Shown here: piece after piece, positions 15,387 to 22,778 of the stretch
Numbering within the stretch: position 1 is the first letter of the stretch
How the letters are laid out: the number at the start of each line of letters is the position of its first letter
DNA from: Alistipes sp.
GTDB taxonomy: Bacteria > Bacteroidota > Bacteroidia > Bacteroidales > Rikenellaceae
Direction of reading: 5' to 3'
Length of the DNA: 32,978 bases
NCBI GenBank assembly: GCA_017546725.1
Contig: JAFYRX010000073.1
Span: 1-32,978 of the forward strand
Translations under genes and position numbers: made by a program
The notes under the pieces: model-generated
Seen by the model: the letters and a program-made list of their open reading frames with translations, nothing else
Told to the model about the DNA's origin: nothing
The model's database searches: none

Positions 15387-17966
15387 ATGAGATACGTTAT
15401 TAAAACATTGGTCGCAACGGTTGCGTTGTTTATGTTGGCAATGCCGACCTTTGCCCAACAAGCAGATACCTTGAAGGCTAACCGCAAGGCAAAGACCGAG
15501 GCGGACAAACCCGAAAAGGAGACTATCATTTTTGACGAAAATGCTCCGATGATAAATTCGGAGGCTGCACCTCGCCTGTATTATATCCGCAACGTAAACA
15601 TTCACGGTGTTGAGTATCTCAACCCCGATATCTTGCGTTCGAGTGCAGGTCTTATCCCTGGCGATTCGCTCTACTTGCCGAGTTCATACATCTCGAGCGC
15701 CGCAAACCGCTTGTGGTCACAGCGCTACTTCTCGGATGTGAAGATTGGAGCCACCATCGAAGGCGACAGCCTCGATTTGGAGGTATTCCTGCAGGAGCGC
15801 CCCAGAGTACACCACTGGGATGTTATCGGCCCCGGTATGACTCGCAGCAAATCAAAGGAACTTATCGAGGAGCAACTCAAGTTGCAGACTGGTACTGAGT
15901 TGTCGGACTACGTTATCGACAAGAACGAGAAGTTGCTCAAGAAATATTACTCTGACAAGGGTTTCCGCAACGCAAAGATTACGACATCGATTACCAACGA
16001 TACGTTGATGAAGAACGCCGTGAACGTGACGTTCCGCGTGGACCGCAACGCCAAAGTGAGGGTAGGCTCTATCACATTCGAGGGCAACGACCAATTCACC
16101 GACAAGCGTCTGCGTAAGGCATTCAAGAAGACTCACCAGAAGTCGGCAAACTTCTTCCAGAACACCAAACTCAAGGAGGATGATTACAAGGAGGATAAAA
16201 ACCTATTGCTCGATTTCTACAACGCACGCGGTTATCGTAATGCCACCATCCTCTCGGACTCGATTTACAATATGGAGGAGGACCGCATAGGTATCCACAT
16301 CAAGGTCGATGAGGGTAACAAGTTCTACATCCGTGACGTAAAGTGGGTAGGTAACTCTATCTTCGCCACGGAGGATTTGCAGCGTCTGTTCAGCGTCAAG
16401 AAGGGCGACACATACGATAAGAAGTCGATGCACAAGAAGTTGGGTATCGGCCGCGAGATGGACCCTGACCAGGAGTCAGTTTCGACTCTCTACCAGAACA
16501 GAGGTTACTTGATGTCGCAGATTGAGCCGTCGGAGATTGTTGTCGGCGCCGACTCTATCGATATGGAGATTAAGGTGTTCGAGGGTAAGCCTTTTACCAT
16601 CAATGAGGTGGGTATCTCGGGTAATACCAAAGTCGATGACGAGGTTATCCGCCGCGAGTTGAGCGTATATCCCGGACAGTTGTACGACCGTTCGCAGTTG
16701 ATGTACACAATACGTCAGTTGATGAATATGGGACACTTTGACCCCGAGCAGATGGAGCCCGACATTCAGCCCATTTCGAGCGACTTGGTAAACATCAACT
16801 TCCCGTTGGTGGAGGCTGCCAGCGACCAGTTCAACATCGCAGGTGGTTGGGGCGCAGGCTCGTTTGTAGGTTCGGTGGGTATCTCACTCAACAACGTATC
16901 GACACGCAACCTCTTCAAGAAGGGTAAGTGGACTCCCTATCCTATGGGACAGAACCAGAGATTCTCAATTTCGGGACAGACCAACGGTACATACTACAAG
17001 GCTTTGGCCATCAGTTTTACAGACCCCTGGGTGGGTGGTCGCAAGCCTAACTCATTGAGCGTATCGGCACACATCTCAGAGCAGAACAACGCATATTATA
17101 TCTGGCAGTCGGCAACGATGTACTTTCGCTCGATAGGTGTTGCGGCAGGTTTGGGTAAGCGTCTGCAGTGGCCTGACCCCTACTTTACGCTCTATATGGA
17201 GGCACAGTACCGCCGTTATGCGTTGAACAACTGGAATTACTTCATTATGAGAGACGGTATAGCCAACGAACTCTCGGCAAAGGTGGTGTTTGGTCGCTCG
17301 ACAGTGGACCAGCCTATCTACCCGCGTCGTGGTTCTGACTTCTCGGCTACATTGACCTTCACGCCTCCCTACTCATTGTGGGATGGCCGCGATTATAGCG
17401 ACGAGTCGATGACCGACCAGACACGTTACCGCTGGATTGAGTACCACCGCTGGCAGTTGAAGGGCCGTTGGTTCCAGCCTATCAGCCGCAACGAGAAGTT
17501 GGTGTTGATGGCTCACGCCGAGATGGGATTCTTGGGCCACTACAACAAGAACAAGTTGTCGCCTTTCGAGCGCTTTGAGGTCGGAGGTGACGGTATGAGC
17601 GGCTATACTATATATGGTGTAGACATCATCGGTTTGCGTGGTTACAAGGATGGTGAATTGGACCCCATCGGCAGCAGTTACTCTATGGCCTACAATAAAT
17701 ATACTATGGAGTTGCGATACCCGCTCATCTTGAAGCCATCTTCACAGATTTATATGTTGGGCTTCTTGGAGGGTGGTAACGGATTCAAGTCGTGGAAGGA
17801 GTTCTCGCCGTTCAAGATTAAGCGTTCGGCTGGTATCGGTATCAGAATGTATCTGCCTATCGTAGGTTTGTTGGGCCTCGATTGGGGTTGGGGATTCGAC
17901 TGTGCGGCTGGTCAGACCAAGCGTAGCGGTAGCCAACTCCACTTCACCATCGGTCAAACTTTCTAA
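15387..17966 (+). CDS. bamA: Outer-membrane protein assembly factor BamA
   Basis: Core of the machinery that inserts beta-barrel proteins into the outer membrane. The 859-residue precursor has a signal peptide (cleavage near FAQ-QA, residue 24). POTRA repeats span roughly residues 60-470; recurring (R/N)GY and V(D/E)EG segments such as DKGFRNAKI, ARGYRNATI and IKVDEGNKFYIRDV mark them. A 16-strand Omp85 barrel follows, with the conserved loop-6 motif GLRGY near residue 750, and the chain ends in an outer-membrane C-terminal signature (HFTIGQTF, terminal Phe). It lies between uppS and two Skp/OmpH-like chaperones, which supports BamA rather than TamA; the divergent relative at 22779 is TamL-like. 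Confidence 0.96.
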   Translation: MRYVIKTLVATVALFMLAMPTFAQQADTLKANRKAKTEADKPEKETIIFDENAPMINSEAAPRLYYIRNVNIHGVEYLNPDILRSSAGLIPGDSLYLPSSYISSAANRLWSQRYFSDVKIGATIEGDSLDLEVFLQERPRVHHWDVIGPGMTRSKSKELIEEQLKLQTGTELSDYVIDKNEKLLKKYYSDKGFRNAKITTSITNDTLMKNAVNVTFRVDRNAKVRVGSITFEGNDQFTDKRLRKAFKKTHQKSANFFQNTKLKEDDYKEDKNLLLDFYNARGYRNATILSDSIYNMEEDRIGIHIKVDEGNKFYIRDVKWVGNSIFATEDLQRLFSVKKGDTYDKKSMHKKLGIGREMDPDQESVSTLYQNRGYLMSQIEPSEIVVGADSIDMEIKVFEGKPFTINEVGISGNTKVDDEVIRRELSVYPGQLYDRSQLMYTIRQLMNMGHFDPEQMEPDIQPISSDLVNINFPLVEAASDQFNIAGGWGAGSFVGSVGISLNNVSTRNLFKKGKWTPYPMGQNQRFSISGQTNGTYYKALAISFTDPWVGGRKPNSLSVSAHISEQNNAYYIWQSATMYFRSIGVAAGLGKRLQWPDPYFTLYMEAQYRRYALNNWNYFIMRDGIANELSAKVVFGRSTVDQPIYPRRGSDFSATLTFTPPYSLWDGRDYSDESMTDQTRYRWIEYHRWQLKGRWFQPISRNEKLVLMAHAEMGFLGHYNKNKLSPFERFEVGGDGMSGYTIYGVDIIGLRGYKDGELDPIGSSYSMAYNKYTMELRYPLILKPSSQIYMLGFLEGGNGFKSWKEFSPFKIKRSAGIGIRMYLPIVGLLGLDWGWGFDCAAGQTKRSGSQLHFTIGQTF

Positions 17967-17998
17967 CAGCAGTGGCGAGATTTTTGGAAATTAATTCG

Positions 17999-18006
17999 TA
18001 TATTTG
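17999..18006 (+). promoter_or_regulatory. Putative promoter -7 element for the OmpH/Skp-like pair (TATATTTG)
   Basis: TATATTTG lies 30 bp before the first chaperone ATG, in the gap after bamA. A TTTG exists upstream at 17983-17986 but with only a 12-bp spacer. The genes may therefore have their own promoter as well as read-through from bamA. Confidence 0.5.
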
Positions 18007-18036
18007 TATTTAGTACAAACCTTAAATTACAAAACT

Positions 18037-18549
18037 ATGAGACGACTTATTTTAATTGTAGCCCTCGTGATGGGTTTTGTAGCGACGGCAGCGGCACAGA
18101 ATTACGCGGTAGTAGATAGCGAGAAGATTTTCAAGTCAATAGACACATACAATCAGGCATTGAAGCAACTCGATGAGTTGGCAACAAAATACCAGAGCGA
18201 GGTAGATGCCAAGTTCGAAAAGGTTGAGAACCTCTACAATGCCTATATGCAGCGCAAGGCTTCGATGTCGCAGTCGGCACAGAAGGCCAACGAGGACAAC
18301 ATCATCAAGATGGAAGAGGAGGCTACTAAGTTTCAGGAGTCAATCTTCGGCACCGAGGGCGAGTTGATGAAGAAGCGCTTGGAGTTGATTCAGCCTATTC
18401 AGAAGAAGGTATTTGCCGCTATCGAGGAGTATGCCAAGCAGAAGGGTTACGATATGATTATCGACGTGGCACAGAATGCTACGATGCTCTACTACTCGTC
18501 GAAGGCCGATAAGACCACAGAACTTATCGCAATACTAAAAGCAGAGTAA
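18037..18549 (+). CDS. OmpH/Skp-family periplasmic chaperone 1
   Basis: A 170-residue protein with a clear signal peptide (MRRLILIVALVMGFVATAAA-Q) and a mature OmpH/Skp fold: an N-terminal beta element YAVVDSEKIFKSI, a long coiled-coil pair (about residues 40-120, rich in K/E/Q), then beta strands YDMIIDVAQNATMLYYS. Skp-like trimers hold unfolded outer-membrane proteins and hand them to BamA, whose gene is just upstream (70 bp). The ATG at 18037 was preferred to a TTG at 18004, which would overlap the promoter box and add residues before the signal peptide. Its paralogue follows at 18603. Confidence 0.92.
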   Translation: MRRLILIVALVMGFVATAAAQNYAVVDSEKIFKSIDTYNQALKQLDELATKYQSEVDAKFEKVENLYNAYMQRKASMSQSAQKANEDNIIKMEEEATKFQESIFGTEGELMKKRLELIQPIQKKVFAAIEEYAKQKGYDMIIDVAQNATMLYYSSKADKTTELIAILKAE

Positions 18550-18602
18550 TTTACGTTAGACAAATAGAGACAAACAAATAAACAGACACAAGTAAAAAAA
18601 TT

Positions 18603-19136
18603 ATGAAAAAAGTTTTGAAACTAACCCTTGCGGTAGTATGCGTGATGTTCTCAACATCACTTTTTGCCCAGAAGATGGGACGCATCAACACACAGGAGCT
18701 TATCCTCTCTATGAACGAATACAAGGATTTGCAGACACAGATGGAGTCATACCAGAAGGAACTCGCTGCACAGGCCGAGACTATTCAGGTGGAGTTTAAT
18801 ACCAAGTATCAGGAGTATCAGAAGAACTTCGAGACTATGACTGACGCCGTAAAGCAGCTCAAGGAGAAGGAGTTGAGCGACTTGCAGACTCGTTCACAGG
18901 AGTTCCAGCAGATGGCTCAGCAGGATTTGCAGAAGAAGTATAGCGACTTGATGGCTCCCATCGAGAAGAAGGCTATCGACGCTATCAACGAGGTATCGAA
19001 GGCTGGCGGTTACGCTGTAGTATTTGATATGTCGGCTGGTCCTATCATCTACTTCGACGAGGCATCGGTTATCGACCTCGGTCCCGAGGTGAAGACAAAG
19101 TTGGGCGTATCAGCAACTGCTGCTCCCGCACAGTAA
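18603..19136 (+). CDS. OmpH/Skp-family periplasmic chaperone 2
   Basis: A 177-residue protein with a signal peptide (MKKVLKLTLAVVCVMFSTSLFAQ), then GRINTQELILSMNEY, a long Gln/Glu/Lys-rich coiled coil (about residues 40-120) and the C-terminal strands GYAVVFDMSAGPIIYFDE. This matches the Skp/OmpH family like its upstream neighbour, but the pair has diverged well beyond recent duplication. The C-terminus has a short Ala/Thr/Pro tail (SATAAPAQ). It lies 53 bp after the first chaperone gene and ends at a strong terminator, so bamA-skp1-skp2 are likely one functional outer-membrane biogenesis unit. Confidence 0.92.
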   Translation: MKKVLKLTLAVVCVMFSTSLFAQKMGRINTQELILSMNEYKDLQTQMESYQKELAAQAETIQVEFNTKYQEYQKNFETMTDAVKQLKEKELSDLQTRSQEFQQMAQQDLQKKYSDLMAPIEKKAIDAINEVSKAGGYAVVFDMSAGPIIYFDEASVIDLGPEVKTKLGVSATAAPAQ

Positions 19137-19175
19137 TCCTCGAAAGGATAACGAATAACATTACAAAAGTTTAAG

Positions 19176-19207
19176 CATCGGCCTCCGAACGGAGGTCGAT
19201 GTTTTTT
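19176..19207 (+). terminator. Intrinsic terminator after the OmpH/Skp-like genes
   Basis: Stem CATCG-G-CCTCC / GGAGG-T-CGATG with a GAAC loop (one G-T pair), directly followed by six T (19202-19207). It ends the uppS-bamA-chaperone transcript. Confidence 0.92.
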
Positions 19208-19239
19208 GTGGATATAATCAAACTCCTCTTCTAACTTTA

Positions 19240-19442
19240 GAGACTCCAATCCTCGCCCGTCGGGCTCGGTGGAGTGACGTGAAGTTGTATTTATTTCCTC
19301 CTCTAAGTTAGAGGAGGTGGCACTCGCTTGCGAGTGACAGAGGAGTCTGTAAAGTCTGCATCGGAATTTCATCTTTCATCTTTGAACTGTCAGTTCAAAC
19401 ACACTCCCTCCCCCTAAAGGGTACTCCCTCTAACATAGAGGG
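19240..19442. repeat. Dispersed composite repeat, family 2, copy A
   Basis: A non-coding element with ordered modules also present at 26527-26725. It opens with GAGACTCCAATCCTCGCCCG, whose ACTCCA pairs with TGGAGT. Next comes a perfect palindrome with arms CCTCCTCTAA / TTAGAGGAGG at 19297-19317, then a CACTCGC / GCGAGTG hairpin at 19321-19336. It ends with ACTCCCTCCCCCTAA...GGGTACTC and a CCCTCTA / TAGAGGG hairpin. No open frame is preserved between copies. Confidence 0.82.
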
Positions 19443-19460
19443 ATAGTTATTATACCTTTT

Positions 19461-19681
19461 TCTCTTTTTCACCTTTTTAGCCGTAAAAAGGTGAGCAAAA
19501 AGCGGCGCGGTGACAAGTTTTCGGGTTCTCCGCTTACCGTCGGTAAAACGGACGCCTACGCGTTTTTACTACGTGAAAAATTCTCCGTTTCTTAACCCTC
19601 CGTCTGCGCGTCGCCCTTCATCCGCAAACTTGCCTGCCGCGATTAGGCTGACGCACGGGAATTATCGAATAATTCCTTTTT
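19461..19681. other. Hairpin-rich 220-bp block between imperfect direct repeats
   Basis: The flanks 19431-19460 and 19682-19713 resemble each other (TAACaTAGAGGGAt... versus TAACcTAGAGGGAg...). Inside are CACCTTTTT/AAAAAGGTG (19470-19493), TTACC/GGTAA, and at 19658-19682 a terminator-like GGAATTAT-CGA-ATAATTCC followed by T6. There is no credible gene. It could be a small RNA or a module inserted into a family-2 repeat. Confidence 0.45.
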
Positions 19682-19682
19682 T
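19658..19682 (+). terminator. Terminator-like hairpin inside repeat-rich region
   Basis: An 8-bp perfect stem GGAATTAT / ATAATTCC with a CGA loop and then six T. No gene on plus ends near it, so either it belongs to a non-coding transcript or it is part of the repeat structure. Confidence 0.55.
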
Positions 19683-19730
19683 AACCTAGAGGGAGAATTT
19701 TTTATTATCCTTTCTTATTCGGTTTACTGT

Positions 19731-19773
19731 AGAGACTCCAATCCTCGCCCGTCGGGCTCGGTGAAGTGACGTG
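19731..19773. repeat. Dispersed composite repeat, family 2, partial copy B
   Basis: Repeats the first module of copy A (AGAGACTCCAATCCTCGCCC and on to GTGACGTG) with one or two differences in 43 bp, but lacks the palindrome and tail modules. It lies just upstream of the promoter for the gene at 19860. Confidence 0.85.
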
Positions 19774-19798
19774 GAATAATACAAGTATTAAGAATCCT

Positions 19799-19829
19799 TT
19801 TGTATTGTCGTGATATTTTTGTATCTTCG
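19799..19829 (+). promoter_or_regulatory. Promoter for the 19860 gene (TTTG, 19 bp, TATCTTCG)
   Basis: TTTG at 19799-19802 and TATCTTCG at 19822-19829 (one mismatch to TAnnTTTG) with the ideal 19-bp spacer. The predicted start site leaves about 25 nt of A-rich leader. Confidence 0.7.
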
Positions 19830-19859
19830 CAAAACGACTTAAGACAAAATCAAAACACT

Positions 19860-21017
19860 ATGAAACGTATAATCTCATTCGCCACATTGGCACTCATCAT
19901 CATTGCCGCATCGCTAAGCGCATCGGCTCAAGAGATGATGCACATCTACCCCAAAACCATCAAGTCGGGACCATTCAAGACAGGACACATTCAGGGTATA
20001 GCCGTAGACACCGAGAAGGGATATGTCTATTACTCCTACACCACCATACTCATCAAGACCGACCTGCAGGGCAATATCATCGGCTCGGTGACGGGTTTGT
20101 TGGGCCACTTGGGTGACTTGGATTTCAACCCGCAGGATGGTCGCGTTTACGGCTCATTGGAGTACAAGAACGACGCCATCGGCAAGGGTATCCTAAAGGC
20201 CGAGAAGAGTAGTTTCAAGCCTAACAACGCATTCTACATCGCAATATTCGACGTGGACCGCATCACACGCGAGGGTATGAGCGCCGAGAAGGATGGCATT
20301 ATGACAACGGTACACCTTTCGACCGTGGTGGATGACTATCAGGCAATAGTTGAGTTGGAGAACGGCAAGTGGGAGCACCGCTTGGGTTGCAGTGGTATCG
20401 ATGGTGTGGCCTTCGGTCCGAAGTTCGGCAAGAAGGGCGGCAAACAGATGCTGACGGTAACCTATGGCGTATATAGCGACCGCAAGCGTTCGGACAACGA
20501 CTATCAGGTGTTGTTGCAATACGACATCAGCAAGTGGGGCAAGTATGAGCGCACACTTTCGCAGGAGAATATGCACCGCGAGGGCCCTGCAAAGCCCGAC
20601 GGCGAGTATTTCGCATATACGGGTAACACGACATACGGTGTACAGAACATTGAGTATGACGAGGATTTGAAGGTTTGGTGGCTGGCGGTTTATCCAGGCA
20701 CGAAGCCCCAATTCCCCAACTACAACCTCTTCGCTATCGACGGCACAGCAAAGCCCACAAAGAGCGCATTGAAGGGAGTACCCTACATCGACAAAGCCAA
20801 CGTACTAACATTGTGGGATAAGGGCGAAAAGGACAGCAAGACAGGCACCAGCGGCTGGCGTTTTGGCGTTGGCTCGACAGGTATGGCCTACTTGGGCGGA
20901 GGTATGTACTACTTCTCACACAACCACTCATCTAACGAGGGCCAGGGCAGCAACATCCGCCTATACTACATTGACGGAGTTGATAGTGCGACACCTCAAT
21001 TCCTGCAGTTAAAATAA
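19860..21017 (+). CDS. Secreted protein of unknown function, beta-propeller-like
   Basis: A 385-residue protein with a signal peptide (MKRIISFATLALIIIAASLSASAQ). The ATG at 19860 was chosen over an in-frame TTG at 19800 because the latter overlaps the promoter. The mature part contains repeated blade-like strands such as IQGIAVDTEKGYVYYSYTT, LGDLDFNPQDGRVYGSLEY, IDGVAFGPKF and VQNIEYDEDLKVWWLAVY, suggesting a beta-propeller. No catalytic motif, lipobox or sorting domain is evident. I do not recognise a named family. It is followed after 17 bp by a small membrane-anchored protein gene, probably in the same transcript. Confidence 0.75.
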   Translation: MKRIISFATLALIIIAASLSASAQEMMHIYPKTIKSGPFKTGHIQGIAVDTEKGYVYYSYTTILIKTDLQGNIIGSVTGLLGHLGDLDFNPQDGRVYGSLEYKNDAIGKGILKAEKSSFKPNNAFYIAIFDVDRITREGMSAEKDGIMTTVHLSTVVDDYQAIVELENGKWEHRLGCSGIDGVAFGPKFGKKGGKQMLTVTYGVYSDRKRSDNDYQVLLQYDISKWGKYERTLSQENMHREGPAKPDGEYFAYTGNTTYGVQNIEYDEDLKVWWLAVYPGTKPQFPNYNLFAIDGTAKPTKSALKGVPYIDKANVLTLWDKGEKDSKTGTSGWRFGVGSTGMAYLGGGMYYFSHNHSSNEGQGSNIRLYYIDGVDSATPQFLQLK

Positions 21018-21034
21018 CAGCCCACCTATAGTAG

Positions 21035-21637
21035 ATGGACCGCGAAGCAGCCATAGCCGAGGTAGATTGGTATTGCAACCTTGTGCGCCGACGCATCGAG
21101 CGTTGGGGTGTGACGTTGCCGCCCAAAGCGAGGGCTATGCTCACGGAGAATATGGATGAGGTCGCGGCACGGAAATCGGCTCTGCAATTCAAGGACGAGA
21201 AGGAGGGTTACTACATAGGCGAAGTCGATGAGGAGGGCCTGCGACAAGGCTACGGCATATACACCCGCACCACCAGCAAACCCGACCATTGGACTATGCA
21301 GGCGGGCCGTTGGGTGGAGAGCCGACCAATAGGCACTCATACGCTCTATGAGTCGGACTGCCCCGAAAAGCACCACTACCTGGCTGCCGTATATTTCAGC
21401 GGCGAAAGGCGCAAGGCAAAGGGAACAATCGGATTCTCGCTCTCGGAGTCGGGTATCAACACCCAGCAACGACAATACAAGCGCTACGAATACTTCTCGC
21501 TCTCGACGCTGGCCGTAGGCTCGGCAATGATATTTGTCTTTCTGCTGGCGCTGACTCGCAATGCAAAGATAAGCCTTGCGGGAGTGATAGTAGTCGCAGT
21601 GTTATATCTCATAAGTTACATAAGAGGCCGCCAATAA
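21035..21637 (+). CDS. Membrane protein of unknown function with MORN-like segment and two C-terminal helices
   Basis: A 200-residue protein, no signal peptide. Residues 1-50 are charged and helical (MDREAAIAEVDWYCNLVRRR). Residues 58-80 (GYYIGEVDEEGLRQGYGIYT) resemble a MORN-type turn, and the rest of the soluble part is beta-rich. Two hydrophobic helices at about 155-174 and 179-195 make a C-terminal hairpin anchor, leaving the N-terminal part probably cytosolic. Function unknown. It starts 17 bp after the 385-residue secreted protein, and its last codons and stop are inside the left arm of a terminator hairpin, so gene end and terminator overlap. Confidence 0.7.
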   Translation: MDREAAIAEVDWYCNLVRRRIERWGVTLPPKARAMLTENMDEVAARKSALQFKDEKEGYYIGEVDEEGLRQGYGIYTRTTSKPDHWTMQAGRWVESRPIGTHTLYESDCPEKHHYLAAVYFSGERRKAKGTIGFSLSESGINTQQRQYKRYEYFSLSTLAVGSAMIFVFLLALTRNAKISLAGVIVVAVLYLISYIRGRQ

Positions 21638-21657
21638 CTTGGGCGGCCTCTCGTTTT
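21623..21657. terminator. Terminator between convergent genes
   Basis: A perfect 10-bp stem AGAGGCCGCC / GGCGGCCTCT with a 9-nt loop and a short T-run (CGTTTTA). It overlaps the stop of the upstream plus-strand gene and lies 25 bp from the stop of the converging minus-strand hydrolase. Confidence 0.88.
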
Positions 21658-21682
21658 ACTATATCTCGCTGCGTCGCTCGCG

Positions 21683-22477
21683 CTATCCTACGAAGTCGAT
21701 GAGTGCCTGAGCACACTCCTTGGGTTGCTCGATGAAACCCATATGGCCCGACTCCTCCAGCCACACGACCTGCGCCTGCGGATTCTTGGCTATGAACTCC
21801 TCGGCTGCTTCGACGGGGATGTAACTATCCTTCTTACCCAAGATGAATAATTGGCGAACGGGGCTGTTTTTAAGCATCTCGTTTTGGTCCTTGCGCTCAA
21901 TCATACCGCCCAACAGAGCAACGATGCCCTCATCCTCGGTGATATGTACCTGCTCTACCAAATCATCGATATAGGGTTGCAGGCGGCGGCGATTCTGCTC
22001 GGCAAAACCCGCCTCGGGAGCGACACGCGCCAACACATCCTTCTTACCCGCACGCACCAAAGCAATCTCACGACGACGATTCTCACGCTTAACATCGGTA
22101 TCGGGATTGGGCGATGAACTCAACAACACAACACCATCGAGACGTTCGGGGTAGGCAGCACAAAACGCCAGCGACACATAGCCACCCATAGAATGGCCCA
22201 CCATAGTCACTCGCTCGATACCCAACTCGTCCAACATATCGCGTAACACCTCAGCAACCATCTCCATAGTATGCACCTCGCCCTTGACCTCCGAGATACC
22301 GTGACCAGGAATATCGACCGTGATAACTCTATAGTGGGGCGTCAGCAGCGGCAGGAAATCCTCCCACACGTACATCGACTCCAAATATCCGTGCAGCAAC
22401 ACCACACACTTCTCGCCTTTGCCAGAATCGGCTATATGCAAGGCTGTAGAGCCAGCCATCAAAAATTTCTCCTTCAT
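21683..22477 (-). CDS. Cytoplasmic alpha/beta-hydrolase
   Basis: A 264-residue alpha/beta-hydrolase without signal peptide. Motifs: [10 protein letters not shown] oxyanion region (25-34), DIPGHG (55-60), nucleophile elbow GHSMGG with Ser96, acid in GKKDSYIP, and base His in [12 protein letters not shown] near the C-terminus. This is the broad esterase/epoxide-hydrolase/BioH-MenH-like group; the substrate cannot be assigned. Its alpha-helical cap lies between residues about 135 and 205. It is a single-gene unit, convergent with the 200-residue membrane protein gene and divergent from tamL. Confidence 0.88.
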   Translation of the reverse strand: MKEKFLMAGSTALHIADSGKGEKCVVLLHGYLESMYVWEDFLPLLTPHYRVITVDIPGHGISEVKGEVHTMEMVAEVLRDMLDELGIERVTMVGHSMGGYVSLAFCAAYPERLDGVVLLSSSPNPDTDVKRENRRREIALVRAGKKDVLARVAPEAGFAEQNRRRLQPYIDDLVEQVHITEDEGIVALLGGMIERKDQNEMLKNSPVRQLFILGKKDSYIPVEAAEEFIAKNPQAQVVWLEESGHMGFIEQPKECAQALIDFVG

Positions 22478-22778
22478 TGTTTACTTATTTATAGATGCGC
22501 CAACGGATTGGTGCACCCCATATTTACAGCGTAAAATTACACAAAAAAAATGCGAAATTAAAATTTCTCCCTCGCAGATTGGTCCATTACCACAGGTTAG
22601 AGGGAAAATAATTTGTTTGTCGATGGAAATATTCGTATTTTTGAAACATATTTGGGTGGTTGTGGTTTGACCGATAGAGCGCGTAGGCAATATGGTATGA
22701 GGCTTGCTATATAGGGCGGAGAGGTCGGCAGACAAATATGATGAATCCCAATCAGCGTAAACAGAGAAGACAAGACTT
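22478..22778. promoter_or_regulatory. Intergenic region upstream of tamL with promoter and short coupled leader frame
   Basis: TATTTTTG at 22636-22643 with TTTG at 22612-22615 (20-bp spacer) forms a plausible plus-strand promoter, giving a leader of about 130 nt. At 22738-22782 a short frame MMNPNQRKQRRQDL ends in TGA overlapping the tamL ATG (ATGA). Apart from these, nothing recognisable. Confidence 0.55.

Noticed and set aside
18037-19136. Recent tandem duplication of the OmpH/Skp genes
   Set aside because: The two proteins share fold and length but little sequence identity, so the duplication, if any, is ancient and the arrangement is common.
19208-19859. CRISPR array or insertion sequence in the repeat-rich gap
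   Set aside because: Repeats are not regularly spaced, spacers are not uniform, and there is no transposase or cas gene.
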